Translations under genes and position numbers: made by a program
Shown: piece by piece, positions 35,501 to 49,324 of the stretch
Position numbering within the stretch: position 1 is the first letter of the stretch
How the letters are laid out: each line of letters starts with the position of its first letter
The notes under the pieces: model-generated
Told to the model about the DNA's origin: nothing
Seen by the model: only the letters and a program-made list of their open reading frames with translations
The model's database searches: none
From: Helopsaltes ochotensis
Taxonomy: Eukaryota > Chordata > Aves > Passeriformes > Locustellidae
Assembly (NCBI GenBank): GCA_013400155.1
Contig: VXBM01000023.1
Span: forward strand, 1,929,929 to 1,993,928
Direction: 5' to 3'
DNA length: 64,000 nucleotides

Positions 35501-38500
35501 GTGACCTATTTCTCCTTACAGAAAATATTTGCTTCCTCCCTTTGCACAATAATCTTACTTTTTGAGAGGCTTACTCCTCCTGATGAGCAGCTCTGCCTGT
35601 GTTTCTCATGGAGTTCTCTGTCATTCCCTTTCCTCAGCTACTTGCTAGGCATTTAACCACCACATCCAGCTATGGGCCATTTTCAACCCATCATGAAATT
35701 CTGGCACTACCCTCACCATCTCAAACCGAGGAAGAAATGCTTGGTTTATTTTTTGTAGATTTCTCTTTGCCAAGCTGCCAGCACTCAGCAAATACTCAAA
35801 ATTAAGGTAAGCTTTATTATCTCTCTCTCTCCTTGGCGGCCAATCCTTGTACACAGTTTGTCAGTCACTTGGGTATTCTCATTAATGAGTGTGTTGTTTC
35901 TAATCCATCTCAGAGCATTAAAGGCCACCCACCAGCTCTTTAAAAGGAGATGCTGTATCAGTTAGGTGTGAAGTTACAGATACTCATGTGACTTGGGCTT
36001 TCTCCACTCTCTGTGTCTTGATTAGCATTTGCTCTTCTGTAAACACCTAATGAAGCTTGGTAACATGGACTGTTTGTGTCCTGTGTGATGACATCTGAGT
36101 TCGTTACCATTTTATCTTAATTATAAAAGTAGAAAAATCTTCTCTGGTAGTGACAGTATTTCAGAATTCAAGTGCATCTGTTCCACTCCAATATCACAAA
36201 GTAGCCTCTCCTCTTGCCAGACCGGGTACCTGGAGAACTATAGGTTTTGTCTCATCATCAGACTGATCAGTTTGAATTCTTTGTCCCCTCAGCCATATGT
36301 GCAGTAATGGACTTTGGTTTTGGATATCTTTGTTGTTTGCCAAAAGCAGCATACTTTTCTGAGATGGGATGCTTTTATTGAAGGTTTGTAACTAAATCTC
36401 CTTTGTCAGACTCATTGTTTTCTGTTGCAATTGCTTCCATGTTTATTGCAAACCAATCTGTTCTCTGCTTTCTGTTTATTCTGGCACTGGTTTTTGTGCC
36501 CTGGTATGCATCTTAAAGTAGATTCACTACCCCTGGCTCACTGCTTGTTAACACTTCCAAGTGCTGGTTTCACTAAATTCCCAAATCTCTGGTGCAAATT
36601 GTTAAATTAAGTCCACTTCTAGCAGTAACCTCCTCTTGTGGTCAGTAACCGTGAGTCACTCACTGTCAGATCAGCTGCCAACCAACCATTAATGAGCAAG
36701 GTTCAGTTTCAGCCAGCAAGCCGATAAAAATGGTCAACAGCATCTCCTGACAGTAGGTCTCTTGTACAGTTGCCTCTGGGATGTTTCTGAAGGGCCAGAG
36801 AGTAATCTCTGTCATGATGGAATTGGCTGCTGATTTCTCATGCCTCAGAGATAAAACTTGCTCACTTCTGTTTCTCTGAAATACCTTTTCCTTCTACTTA
36901 AGCTCAGACTCAATGCAACCCAGTTCTGACTCTTCACCAGGCTCTTAAAAAGAGTTTAAAATCCTATGGACTGAATGGGGATTTAACAGATTTTTTCCTT
37001 CTGGCACTGATCAAGTTGCTGCCAGGGGTCCTGTAGTGGAAGACCAGCCATTCTCACCTGGTGTGGCATGTGTGGCAGCAGGCAAAGAGTAAACACAATG
37101 TCCTGTTCAGACTTGTTGCAGCCAGGGAAGCAGCGGAAAAGATTTTCCCTGACAATTGCACTTTCTCTGGTCTTGTTTTTCATATTTTCCCCTTTTCTCC
37201 AGCCACCAGCTCTCTGCCCCCTCCCTTTCCTCTCACAACTTCCAATGTGGTCTCTTTTCTTTCCACCCTCAGCCTTACATTCCCTTTTGTCTTTGGCTGA
37301 CTGTGCAAAATTGCCTTCCATCCAGAGAGCAGCAATTCTCCGTGCTTGGTGAGCTGCTAACAGGACTCTGTCAACAAAGCGCCCGGATGAGCGGCATGGT
37401 GACTGTGAGCCCAGCCTTTTGCATCAGAGAGAGGGAGAGGCATTTCACTGAGTATGGACCTCCTCTGCAGCTGAGGTCTGCTGTTTGAGTTTCCATCCCT
37501 CGGGTGCAAGTGAATCTCAGATTAAACAGGACATGTTTTCCAGTTCCTGCTTTTAAAAGTAGAACCCATTTAACTCAGCAGACTGCCCAGCTGGAACAGG
37601 CTATTTACAGCTGTACCTGAAGCTCTGATAAGATAATGGATATGTTGTAAATACCTATCATATTATGTTGCCTTTAGTTAGTGTTTGGGATCACATGTGA
37701 AACAAATGGCTCCAAGGATTGAATAACATCTCAGGGTTCCTCTTCAAAGTGGGCTGGGGATCTCACAGGATTTTTAAAGTTTGTTTGTTTTATTGGAAAT
37801 TTCCTAGGGACCTGGTAAAAATAATCTGATTGCATGGAAAAAAACCATGTATTGCAGCTAGGATCCAAGGCAGGCAGTCAGAGCAGGCTGTTTTTCCACT
37901 TCATTCATTTAATAGGTGTATATTTCATTAAGTGAGATTGGACCTGACATTTATTGGAATTATTAAGGACCTGGTAAAGGAGTGAAGTGGAAGAGTTTAG
38001 AATAAGTAAGAGAGCAGAAAACACATGTGCACATTATAGAGTAAAGAGTACTTGTCCTTTCTTCCTCCATCTGCCATCTAGAAACATATGCGAAGGAAGT
38101 TGGTCAGAGACGAGAAGACTGGCATGGGTCGTCTGTATTCTGCTGCAGATCTGTGTGTTACAGACAGCACAGGGAAGATTTTTGAAAGGGATTGGGTGGG
38201 AGTTAGGCTTGCTCTTGGAAGGGAAAAGACAGCAAACTCCAGCTCTTGCTTGGGGGTGGGCAATTAGCCATATCTCCTTCCTTGCACCACAGTCCTCACA
38301 GCTTATCAAGAATTACTTGCAGGCCAACATTGTCCTGACAGTTCCCATGTGGCAGGAGGCAGCTGGGGTGCTGCTCTCCACGGATGCTCAGCATGGCTGC
38401 TCTCATGTCCACTGAAATGCTTTGCAGAACCCACCCCTCAAGTAGGAGTCCTTACAAGGCCCACACATCATTGCACACACAGACTGCACATGAGCTGCAG

Positions 38501-39580
38501 CCGTGCTGGATGGTCCAGTTGCTTTGTGCTGCTCCTCTTGGAGAGGAGGAAGATCCCATTAAATGTGCTCTGTGCTCTGTCATCTGCTCCAGTTTTCTGT
38601 CCATGTGAGAGATGTAAGAAGTAGACAGTCCTAATCTTTGGAGCTCCATGCAGACCTCATCAGCAGCTGTTCTGAGGTTTTTAATAAGGCTCATTTATTT
38701 ATTTAAGCAGATTTTTCTATTTAATTGCTGGACCCATCCCTCCTTTGGTTTTGTGCGTCACTGTGGTTATATTCACACAGGCACTTCCAACCTGAGGAGC
38801 TGAAAAAAAGTACCCCCTGAATGATGCCTGAAGCACAGTGGAAGACATGGTTCTTTCCCTCCAGGAAAACTTAATCAAGTTCATATGTGTCACTTTAATC
38901 CACTATTGTGTTTGTGCATCCTGTAACTGCTGCTTGACCCATGAGGTGAAACAACTGCAGAATATTGGGCTCTTCTGGTGCCAGAGCTAGAGCCACAGCA
39001 AAGCTGATAGAAATTCTGGAATATTTATAGGGGCAACAATGTCAGCATCTGGGCTGCCACTCCAGGATTCAGGAAACATCAGCTCCCTTCCAGGTATGAC
39101 CACCATGCCTTCATTTTCCCTCCCACCTTTTGTGCATCTTCTTGGAGATACAGACTCTCTCCCTCTTTAAGAGCCCATACAGTGTCTAATGTAACAGGCC
39201 TTGACCCTGCACAGCTCCAGGCCCTGCCTCCATAAATCAATTATGAGAATGGGATTACAGCACTGTCACCCAATAGTAAAAACATATGTTTCAGGTCAGA
39301 GACATTGAAGGGCAAGAATTGCTCATTAAAGAAGACAAAAATACGGGATTTTTAACTTGACGTTATCAGGGAAACATGTTCATTCATGTTTACAGTGTTG
39401 TTGTAAGAGCTTCCTGCAACACAGATATCCTCTGACAGCAAAAGCGAAACCATATATAGCTGCTCTAGGCTGGCCTCCAGGACTGAACAAAGCCCCCAAG
39501 ACAGGAGGAGTGTTTGGGGCCAAGACAGAAGTCCCAGGCAGCACTGAGCTCGTTGGCTGATGGGAGCCTCAGTGTCAAGC
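32536..39580. other. Unique non-coding sequence, no gene recognised
   Basis: Seven kilobases without a recognisable exon, RNA gene or interspersed repeat. The longest frame (166 codons, plus strand, 33540-34040) has no domain or splice context that I recognise. A short CT run lies at 35820-35832. Confidence 0.5.
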
Positions 39581-39607
39581 TCTTGTCACACATGTCTTGT
39601 CACACAT
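39581..39607. repeat. 14-bp tandem duplication
   Basis: TCTTGTCACACATG at 39581-39594 is followed directly by TCTTGTCACACAT at 39595-39607. Confidence 0.92.
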
Positions 39608-39981
39608 TTCCCAGCTAGACCTGAGCTCCTGGACATGAGCCCCCAGCCCTGCTGCAAGGCTCCCAGCCCTCCCACACCAGCCCAGAGGCTGGATTTGGTG
39701 GTGCTTTAGCCCCACCGCTAAGCCATGGATCTTTTCCCATTTCCTACTTGACTCAAAATGTACTTCAGGGGTAGGGGCAATCTCTCCAGCCTTTGCCAGC
39801 CTCAAAGGAATTCTGGCCAGTACTGCCACCTCAGCATAGACACCAAGTGTCTCAGTTTCAGAAAAAAAGTACTTTCTTTTGTAGGTTTCTAACTGGGCTT
39901 TTTCTTTCCTAAAGAAGAGATTTTATTAAAGCAAAGAAACATTTGTAAACCACTCCAAATAATCCAGCTCTATGCTGCTCC

Positions 39982-40003
39982 TTTTTTTTTTTTTTTTTTT
40001 TTT
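39982..40003. repeat. Poly-T run (22 T)
   Basis: An uninterrupted homopolymer. As with the run near 18 kb, it could be the tail of a minus-strand retrocopy on its right, but no parent gene or flanking duplication is recognisable. Confidence 0.95.
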
Positions 40004-41610
40004 CAGGAAATAATGTTCTCTTAGGCCTGTAGAGAAGCTTTGAATAGCACAATTCTTGGAGAGCCAAAAAAGGAGACAGGGAAGCCCACGGTGTAGTTCT
40101 GTAAGTCAAATGTATTCAAATCTAACCCTGCTTCAGCACCTGGTCTCCTGGTGATGCATCCAAATGGTGACAGGTAAGGGTCAGGTGTGAGTCCTCCAGA
40201 AAAGGAGTGTGATACAGCTAAATCAGCCTGGTGTCCTTGGCGAATTGGAAGCTGAGCCCTTCATCTTCTGAAATTGGGAAATACTTGTCTATGTCTTGTT
40301 GGGAATTTTGTTACCGTGGTTTGAACTTGGGACACATAGCCCTGCCGCAGAGGGGAAGGCTGCTCCTTCCTTTCAATGCCCTACTTAAAAACAGGATCAC
40401 AGTTTCTCAGGGCTACAGGCAGGGCAGATGCAAGACCAATGAAGGGTCTGAAACTCCTGCGGAAAGCATTAAAGAGACACTTAGGGAGACTCAAGTTCAG
40501 CTTGGCCAAATCCACTGAATAGTGTGGGGCAGGTCATTTTATCTCTGGTTCCCTGGCTGTAAAAGAGAAGAAAACTTTTCCCTACCTCAGAGTAAATCCC
40601 TTGGTTCTTGTCAAACACTTAACTACTACAGCAGTGAGGGCCATATAAATTATAATTACACTGAGTGTCTGGTGCTGCTGCCCGGAACTAGCACTTCATT
40701 CTCTAAAGCACAAAATTTCTTTTTGGTGGAGAAAATTGGCTGCTGCTGCAACCTTAATTAGGTTCCCTGTTTTGAATGACTCATTTGGCATATAGGAATC
40801 AGTTTTCTTTGTCTCTAAAGGAAGCTTGAAATCATGTTTTGAAATTCAAACCAGGTTATATTTGCCCAAAACACACAGACCCCAAAGTCTGGTTAGGACA
40901 GGGTGGGGAGTAGAGGTGTTAAACTTAGAAATGGATTTAATTAACCTTTACTGTTTATTGGTTGCTTCCAGAGTTCAGCCAGGTTAGGAAAAGAACAAGG
41001 AATGGGTCACCCAGTGTTTACACAGGACTTCTGAAGAATGGCCCAGACACTTATTCTCCCCCCTCGTTTCTTTAAACACAGTTGAGTTTAAAGTTGTGGC
41101 TTAATTTTGGAGCCAAGGAAGGGGGATGTTGATTCAGGGAATGGTAAATAGGTAGTGGTAGGAGGCAATATGAAGTTCTCTGTGTTACCTTTAACACCAA
41201 TGTATCCTTCCTCCTCCTCAGCTTGCTGCATGCAGGAGGTGCTACAAGAGACTCCACCTTAGGGTGACAGATCATCTCCATGCCGGATAGTATTTTGGTC
41301 ATTTGTCTTCACACATGGGTCACCCCCAAATCAGTTTTTCATTGTAAATTAAGTTTCTCTGCACAATGTCACAGAATGAAAGTTTTTTCAGGATTTGATC
41401 AGCCTGCTCAATGGTATGGAGCAAGAAACCATAAAAGTTAAACAGCTTCATCAGACTGGCATAACCATGCCAAGAAGATCCAACAGTGTCTCTGAAACTT
41501 AGGAGTGACAGGAAGGTTTGGTGGATAAAAACCAGCAAACTGCACAGTTGAGTGTGGAAAATGAGACACAGCACCACTTTTTCAGCCATTGGCTTTTGCT
41601 TTTTCTGGAA
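40004..41610. other. Unique non-coding sequence
   Basis: No exon, RNA gene or known repeat recognised. Short frames only, of which the 95-codon plus-strand frame at 40231-40518 has no domain that I recognise. Confidence 0.55.
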
Positions 41611-41878
41611 AGGAGAGGAGAGGAGAGGAGAGGAGAGGAGAGGNNNNNNNNNNNNNNNNNNNNNNNNNNNNNNNNNNNNNNNNNNNNNNNNNNNNNNNNN
41701 NNNNNNNNNNNNNNNNNNNNNNNNNNNNNNNNNNNNNNNNNNNNNNNNNNNNNNNNNNNNNNNNNNNNNNNNNNNNNNNNNNNNNNNNNNNNNNNNNNNN
41801 NNNNNNNNNNNNNNNNNNNNNNNNNNNNNNNNNNNNNNNNNNNGAGGAGAGGAGAGGAGAGGAGAGGAGAGGAGAGGA
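41611..41878. repeat. (AGGAG)n pentanucleotide repeat containing an assembly gap
   Basis: The left flank (41611-41643) and right flank (41844-41878) are both pure AGGAG/GGAGA units. Between them lie exactly 200 Ns (41644-41843). The array therefore continues into the gap from both sides, and its true length is unknown. The purine/pyrimidine asymmetry makes it able to form triplex DNA and hard to sequence. Frames crossing it are artefacts. Confidence 0.97.
41644..41843. other. Assembly gap, 200 N
   Basis: Exactly 200 unknown bases inside the pentanucleotide repeat. A round figure like this is usually a placeholder rather than a measured size. Confidence 0.99.
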
Positions 41879-42517
41879 ATGAAGGAAAATAAAACATACA
41901 TAAAAAGAAACAAAGAGGAATTTCATACACTTAAAAAAACAGTGGTTTTAGTTCAGTATGTGATAGAGTTCTTCCCTGAAGGTCTTGTATTAGGCTTTTG
42001 GATGGTATAAATCAATACACATCCCTTGACTTTGGTGAATATATACTTATTTACATCAATTGGGAATCTCATAAGCTAGTGAAACAACAGAAGAAAAAAT
42101 GAACAAGGAGTTCAGTTTGAGATATGGAGATTACAGAGGACAAAGTTTTGGCTCAAATGTTTGTAGTGACAGGACTGTCAATCTGCAATAAGTCTATTGG
42201 CTTCCAACAGGAGTTTCAACAACTACAAGAGGTAATCTCAGACTGGGAACTCAGTAGGCTATAGGTACGAGCAGTGGTGAAGAAAGAAATGCCCTGCAAA
42301 CAGAAGATCTATAGCAGACAGAAAGAAAAAGAATATCAAATATCAGAGCATCCACATGCCTTCACAGGCTGCCAGAATGTAATTCCCTCTAACAATCACC
42401 CAGAAGATACCCCATTGTTTTGTAATGATTACAAGCTGTGCATTGAGCTGGAAGTAAAAAACAGAGGGTCCACCGGTGGGCTGGGTGTGATGTCCACAGT
42501 CATGCCTTACCTTCTAA
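41879..42517. other. Unique AT-rich sequence
   Basis: No exon or repeat family seen between the pentanucleotide repeat and the purine-rich tract. Confidence 0.5.
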
Positions 42518-42605
42518 TGAGAGAAGGGGGGGAAGGTGGGGGAATAAGAGAAAGAGAGAGAGTTTGTGAAACAAAGGAAGAAAGAAAGGAAAATAAAAAG
42601 AGTAG
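42518..42605. repeat. Purine-rich (GA/GGAA) tract
   Basis: Mostly A and G on the plus strand, with a G7 run, AGAGAGAG and GAAAGAAAG segments and a few interruptions. It is a second polypurine stretch within 1 kb of the pentanucleotide repeat. Confidence 0.85.
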
Positions 42606-43423
42606 ATGACCTATGTGACATTCCTGAGTCATGAAGAGCTGATTCTGATTGACTCAAAGAAGGAAATAATGGTTTTCTGGTAAAATAAGCTCAGTGAAAC
42701 AGGGTCTAAAAATGGTTACAGGACAACTTGGTACACTGAGCCAACACTTGCTCTTTCCACAGAAACAAAAACAGGAATAGTTAATTTCTCTTTGCGATTT
42801 GTAATGTAACTGGAGTCAAGAAGGTCTCTCATTACACTTTTGGACAGCGTCTGGGAGAGTGAAACCTCTAGTCATGGCAAAGCACTTCTGGAATCCAAGT
42901 GAAGATGAAGATATCATGGAAACATAGATCAGGACGGTCCAAAACATTCCTCCAGCCTTGCAGTGGAAGGCCTGGAGATACTGCACGACAGTAAGTGGCA
43001 GTATTTGCAAAACAGAAGGAGATGCAAGCAAGCTTGCTCCTTTCTAATTATGGAGGACATCATAGTTGATTCAGCCCTAAATAGCCCCTGAAACAGGAAC
43101 ATGCAAAGAGAAAATTTCCACTTGGACTGAAATTTTTGCTTGGTGGAAGCCAAATTCTTGAGAAAATTAGATAGACTGATAAGGTTTTTCAGATCTCCTT
43201 TGGCATGGAAAGCCCAGGGTTGAGCAACTTTGATATATTTATTGGGCAGGTTCCAAAACATTGCAGTGTGCAGATGCTACAAACTCTAAAAATGTGTCTA
43301 CTGATGATATAATTGTCTAGGACAGAACTGTCACTGAACATCAGGAATTGTTTCAGCATGTGCTTGCTGAAGTTGCAAGTGGGGAAAGGTTTCAATTAAG
43401 CAAAATCAAATTTCAGCTGAATT

Positions 43424-43473
43424 AAAAAAAAAAAAAAAAGGAAGAAGAAAGAAAGAGACAAGGGGAAAAGTCC
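43424..43473. repeat. A16 run followed by GAA/GA-rich purine tract
   Basis: A run of 16 A (43424-43439) continues into GGAAGAAGAAAGAAAGAGACAAGGGGAAAAG. A poly-A plus GA pattern can mark the 3' end of a plus-strand retrocopy. The sequence to its left (42800-43420) did not match any gene or repeat that I recognise. Confidence 0.88.
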
Positions 43474-46400
43474 CAATTGTTACAGATGCTGACCTTAAAA
43501 TGATACAGTTAAAATTCTGTCTCTCATACACATTCAGTTTTAAGTTCATGGCAAGATTTTCAAAACCTGTGTGAAATGACTTCTCAACACTGCCAAGGCA
43601 GTCACAACACAGGAAGTTTAACCACTTGTAGTACGTACTGTTATCAATCTAGGCTGCATTTTAGGGTCCTATTAAAAGCAACAAGATTCTGCACAGATGC
43701 TTCAAGTGGTGACTTAGGAGCTCTGCTTCACCCAAGATGTTGCACAACTGGGTAGATGCCTGTAGTGCACGCAGAGAGAAATGGAGATAAGAAAGCAAAC
43801 GCCTGTGCAGCTTAAGAAAACAATGCTGGTTCTTGCACATGGCTGTCCTGATGTGCCCAAGTCTCCCAAGGGTTTTAAACAATGCAAGCAGACAACAGTT
43901 GCCTCTGGAACTAGAAGAACACACTGCAAGCCTTGAGCTGATGACCCAGGAGATGATTTAGTTGCAGCAGACATGCTGTTGAGAGCATATGCTCCACTTG
44001 TCAGTACATAACCTGGTGATGTGGAACAAGCAGGAGCAACTCATGCAAACACTGTAAAAGCATCATATGCTGCATCTCCCGAGAACAGGGGAATCCTCCA
44101 AGAGCTAAAGAGAGCAAGCCTCAGTGCACAGAACAACTGAAAACTCCTATACATGCTTGGTCTCTGTATGTGCACGTGCTTGTGCAATGGAAGAAGCAGA
44201 AAGCAGGTGAGGCGGATGAGGAGGGCATACATAGCTGTGTCTAGCTATTTCTGCATTCATTTGGAGTCAGGGGTCAGCTCGCCCTCCAACACCAATCAGT
44301 CCAGCCACACTGAAACCTAAGCCAACAAGACAGATTCTCCGCTGAAGCAAGTTGGCATCTGTCCAGTGACAAAAGCAGGGCTCATCCTTTGGTGTTGAGA
44401 AACAGCGTAACACAGCCCTGGCTCTGGAAAAAGTCAACAGAACAGCAGCAATCATCAGGAGCTGAGATTTTGGCTCTCTCCCTTTTGTTTTACAGTAGAT
44501 TAGGAAGACAGAGATTTTTCCAAAAGACTGGTGAGGTGAATTGACAGCAGAGGGGAGGGGAAGGGAGGCAGGGAGCCAGGGTAAGGAGCTTTGCTGGACT
44601 CCAAGCTGATGCTGCCAGAGCCAGCAGCGGGATGGGCAAAGAGGAGAAGGCTCAGAAAGCTAAGTGGGCATCTGCCACAAAGGTAAAAAGGCAGACACCA
44701 AGGGACTAGCTGAAGGGTGGGTGAGAAGAGAGTTGGTCCAGGGAACGGGGCCAAGAGGAGAAGGGAACAGAACCCAGCAGCAGGACAAGTGGTAGAAAGG
44801 TTTGCTGTCCTCTGACACATTCATGATGTAACAGCAACAGCTACACCACACGGCCTTTCTCGCACCATCGTTGTGCTTCTTCAGCAAATTTGCTGGTGTG
44901 CTGACTTTAGAAAAGTCATCTTTGAAAAGAGGAAGGGGGTTCAGTCGAGGTGGTACCACCTAATCCTGAAGTTGCCTAACACTTCTTATTGAAAGGCTGT
45001 TTTCAGTTGCTTCTAACTTTGTCACACTAACCATCTGGCCTGCAATTCCCCATGCCGAGTGTCTGCCTCAAGCTGAATTTGTTTTGTTCATTTGTTTTTG
45101 CATTTCTGCTTAAGTGGCATGGCTGTTTCTGAGAACAAGGAGAAGAAAAATGCATTGTTTCCCTCATGGTGAAACATTCATACTGGTTTGTCATTCCCAT
45201 GTCTCAGAATGGGCACCCAAGCAGAGGCTGCCCTTGGTGTCAAGGATGTGTTCTTGGAAACTTAATTAAAATCCACCCATTTGGCCACCTTATAAACCTC
45301 AGAACAGCCAACATTTGATTTTTGCCTGAAAAAGAGATGAGTCAAGCACTTGTTTTCTCTGAAGGTTTCTCAGATAACTCTTACGGGTTTGTGCTTCATC
45401 TTTTCTGGCTCCTCTGTAGGTGCAGTTGGTGTAGGTCCCCTGTATGGGTACACAACAATCAAACAGGGTTGCCTCTGCCACCACTGCTGCTGAGATATCT
45501 GGTTGTGAGAGGACTGTACCCACTCTGCCTTCAAACACAGAGGTAAATTGAGACATAAACTGGAAGAAGCTGGGTGTAGGAATGAAAAAAATCACATGTG
45601 GTATCAGCCAGGGCTGAGAGATGTGGTATGAGTGAGAGCAGCAAGACAGAGGTCAGGAGTACCACAGTACATGGGGGTACATCATTTAGAATCTAGGTGA
45701 TACAGTAGAAGTGTTAAAGCTATAAATTTCACTTTTGTGTCTGTACAGTCTGTACATCTGTGTCCCATGGCAGCCCAGGCTCCAGCCCCAAGCCCAGCAT
45801 GCTCCTGTCTCTGTGGTCTGCACGGCTGGTGGGCTGCTGCTCTCCCATCACCTCAGGTAGCAAAGGGCTGGAAATTTCCAGCTCCCTGGTCCCTGGTGAC
45901 CTGTGCCAGGGTCAGCCCATCTACACACCACTCACTCTCTAAGGAGGAAGAAAGGAAGCTCTGAAATTTAGTTGTGGTTCCCCCACAAGTCTGTGCAATA
46001 GCACATGGAGAGCTCTGTTAAAGCAACATTATGACTGCACAGTGGAGTGAGGAAAATCTATTCTGGAGGCTTTCCATAAAGCATTAATTCATCTCCTTTG
46101 TGCCTGTGTGTTATAGTACAGCCTTTAATTACATGATCACACAGTGTTTTGTTGGGTTTTTCCCACAGGACCCCTGCATGTTTTATTGCCAAGATGGAGG
46201 GGAGTGTAGGAAATAAGGAAGGGGATTGGAGGGGGAGAAGAGATGATCTGATCATTAATGCAACTGAACGCTGCCTAGCCCTGCTCCTACGACTGAGCCC
46301 TTGTGTGCTACTGGCAAATCACTTAAATAAGCATTTTCTAAGTTGGCCACTACTTCCCATTTTGTTTGCCAAGCTACGGACACCTGGGGCCAGACTGGCA

Positions 46401-49324
46401 AAAGTGCTGAGCATTCTGCATTGCCAGCAAAGTTGCTGGGAGCTGTGTCTTCAACATGAAATTATGAGAGTTCCTGGCATTATAGATTCAAGAAATCCTG
46501 ACCACTTTTAGAAATTCTTTGCCCTGCGCTCTTCAGCCAGGGATGCGTTTTGCCCCTAGAAATTGTTCGTAGCTGGCCGTAGTATGTTTGCCAGAGATTC
46601 CCTTTGGGTGGCTTCGATATCAGAACCTGCTAACAAGGATATTCTAGGGACTACTTATCTCACCTTTTTTCTGACATCTCAGCTGTATGCCCTGCCTAAA
46701 ATGGTATGCAAGTGTTGATTTTGTTTATTCACAAACCTTCCACAATAGTAGATGTTCTTGTCTATATACCATTCTCCCTCCCTGCTCCCCCCCCCCACCC
46801 TGGCCCTTGCAAAACTTTTTATTTATCTTGTTCCTGTTCTTTTCTGTCAGTAGGTGCCCAGCCTTCATATTTACAGAAACCAATTGGTTTTGTTATGTAT
46901 CTGCAATTTTTTTTCTCACAAGAGTCATGTGCAGGGTATATTCTCTGCAAAATTAAGTTACATGCCAACATCTAAACATACATAGCACACACAGCCAGAG
47001 GGAAAAAAAAAAAGGCAAGCTTTTGTAGCTCTAAAGTGAACACCAATAGTCACTGGTCACAACTCCAATGTCTTTATCTTAGTTCCACTTTGGTAAAATG
47101 GAAGTGCTACTAGCTCCTTCCTCTTTTCATAAAGGCTGTAGTAAGGGGAAATCTGTTCATGTTTCTGAACTGCTCAGATTTAGAGTGAAAGTGTCACAGG
47201 AAAGCCCATGAGGAAATGTAATCAGTTTGTGTTCTAGGCAGAGCTTAAGTGGTGTTTAGTAAATAAGGCTTGAGGTCAAGTGATGAGGGTAAGAAGAAAT
47301 TCTGAGCAGTTACCCAGTGAACATGTGACAATCTGTCCTATACAGCGATAATCCTGTGACTGTGATACAAAGCAGATGCATGTAGAAGTTTAAATTGAAA
47401 AATGAAGAACTATCACAATTCTAATGTCTTATTTCTGAGCAATTCATGTTTCCTACCTCAGCGTTTTTTAATGTAATTGCTAAAAGGTAATAAGGACAGA
47501 CAGTATAATAATAGGTGCCCATCTAGCTCAAATATTATGCAGTTAGCACATTTAGAAAATAATTTCTTTATTAGGCATTTGTGTTCTGCAACAGAGTAGA
47601 GAACTGGACGTCATAGGACACATTCTACTGTCTGCTTTTGAAAGCCCTAGGCAAAGGCTCTGGAGAGATATTCTTGTTCATTTCAGTATTTAATACTTCC
47701 CCACAATATTCAGGTTACATTTTCCCTGAAAAAACTTCCTGCTGTTTTTTATATTTTTACATATAAGCAAGCACAGAATTAAAGATTCATTGTCCTGAAT
47801 GCTCAGAAACAGTAAGTGTGAACCGATATTAACGTGCCCCTACAAACACAGCCAACCAAATCAAGCATGTTTGAGTCACTCTTCCATCGCACTTTTCAAA
47901 AACCCAAAAAGGCTTGGAGGATTTCTCCAAACCCTCAGTCCTTGCTATTGCTTTGCTTTGAAGACCATCCAGGTTATCACCAACTCCCTCATTTGGTAGA
48001 CCACTGATTTCACAGAAAGATCAGCTTCCTGGTCCTGTTTTGAGTGCTCTTTGTGCCAGCAAGACCAAATTCCACTGGCCGTCACACTGCATGTCAAGAT
48101 CTTATCAAATCTGCTCCATGTATCGGCCCACCTGCCACCTTCCATTTGTTGAGCTCCACATCTGGCTTTAACCAACATACTCACAAGTTCTTGCAATATC
48201 ACATATGCCAAGGCTTTTCCTCCCTTCTCATAGTCTGTGTGTTTCAGGTTGATTAATTGATGTTTGTTTTGTGGGTTTTTTTTTTTCAAGATGAAATGGG
48301 GGTTTTGTTGGCTGGCTTTCTGCTCCTCCAAAGTCACATTGCATTTGTTCTCTGTCTAAACTCGCATTTGCAATTCAGCCCAGTTAAATCGCATTTGTTA
48401 ATGCCATTAATGGGCTTTTAACTCCCCGCAACCTGATTAATAGTGGAGATATTAAGTACACCCAGAAGTAATGTTTACAAAAGCATCCACGTGATTTAGA
48501 AGCATGAGTCCTGTCAAATGTCTCAGTGTCAGCTTTGCCTTTGAAAGTGAACTTCACAGTTTGGCATGGACCCAGAAAGCTGGGAGCATGCTCCATTTCT
48601 TTTTTGGGGGAGGGTTGTAAGCTTATCCCTCTGCAGCAGGACATGGGGATGGGCATCAAATCAAAGTTGATTTGCAAACACAGACGTTTTTCCTTCCCTT
48701 CCTGATGGCTAACAGTTTTAAAAGATCTTGTTTCCTGCCTTACACTCTGTTCAGCCAATCTTTTTGTGTTGTCCTTATGTTTTTAAAGAAGCAATGGGGA
48801 CTCTCCGTCACTTCAGGCTCCATCTCATTTATGCATGGATAACTTCTCCAGTACTACTTGTTTTCACCACCTCTCTTCCTAAAATCCTTTCATCTTTCCT
48901 TGGCAGCCAGAACTCCCTTCAGATTTCTCTTGCATGTACCCTTTCCCTGCAGTAGGTGATAACTGAGCATTCAGGTTGGGTTGCTTTGCCTACAGCAGTG
49001 GATATTAACAAATCTAAATAAATACACCTATATCTGTGTGAGGGAGACAGGCACCCACAACAGGCAGTGCTTGCTGTGTTGCCTTCCTATTAAGCCTCAC
49101 AAATGCCTTATCTCAGTTGAGCCACTCTCAGCTGGCTTTCATATCCCTGTACGGGCCAGTCCAAATTCTGAGGGAAGAACAAGACTAGACACCTAGCTTC
49201 TTTCCTGGATCCTTCTACAGGAAGAGATTGTTTACACCTCAGTACATCTGAATGATTTCCCAGAACAGTAGCTAGCTACTTGGTGCTAATTCATTACAGC
49301 AGGAGTCACATAGCTCCATCTCAC
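43474..49324. other. Unique non-coding sequence, no gene recognised
   Basis: Nearly 6 kb with short overlapping frames and no recognisable domain. Small homopolymers occur at 46787-46796 (C run) and 47003-47013 (A run). No interspersed repeat was recognised. Confidence 0.5.

Noticed and set aside
41320..42010. Frames of 97-197 codons on both strands around 41.3-42.0 kb
   Set aside because: They run through the 200-N gap and the AGGAG array, and most of their length is unknown sequence or repeat translation.
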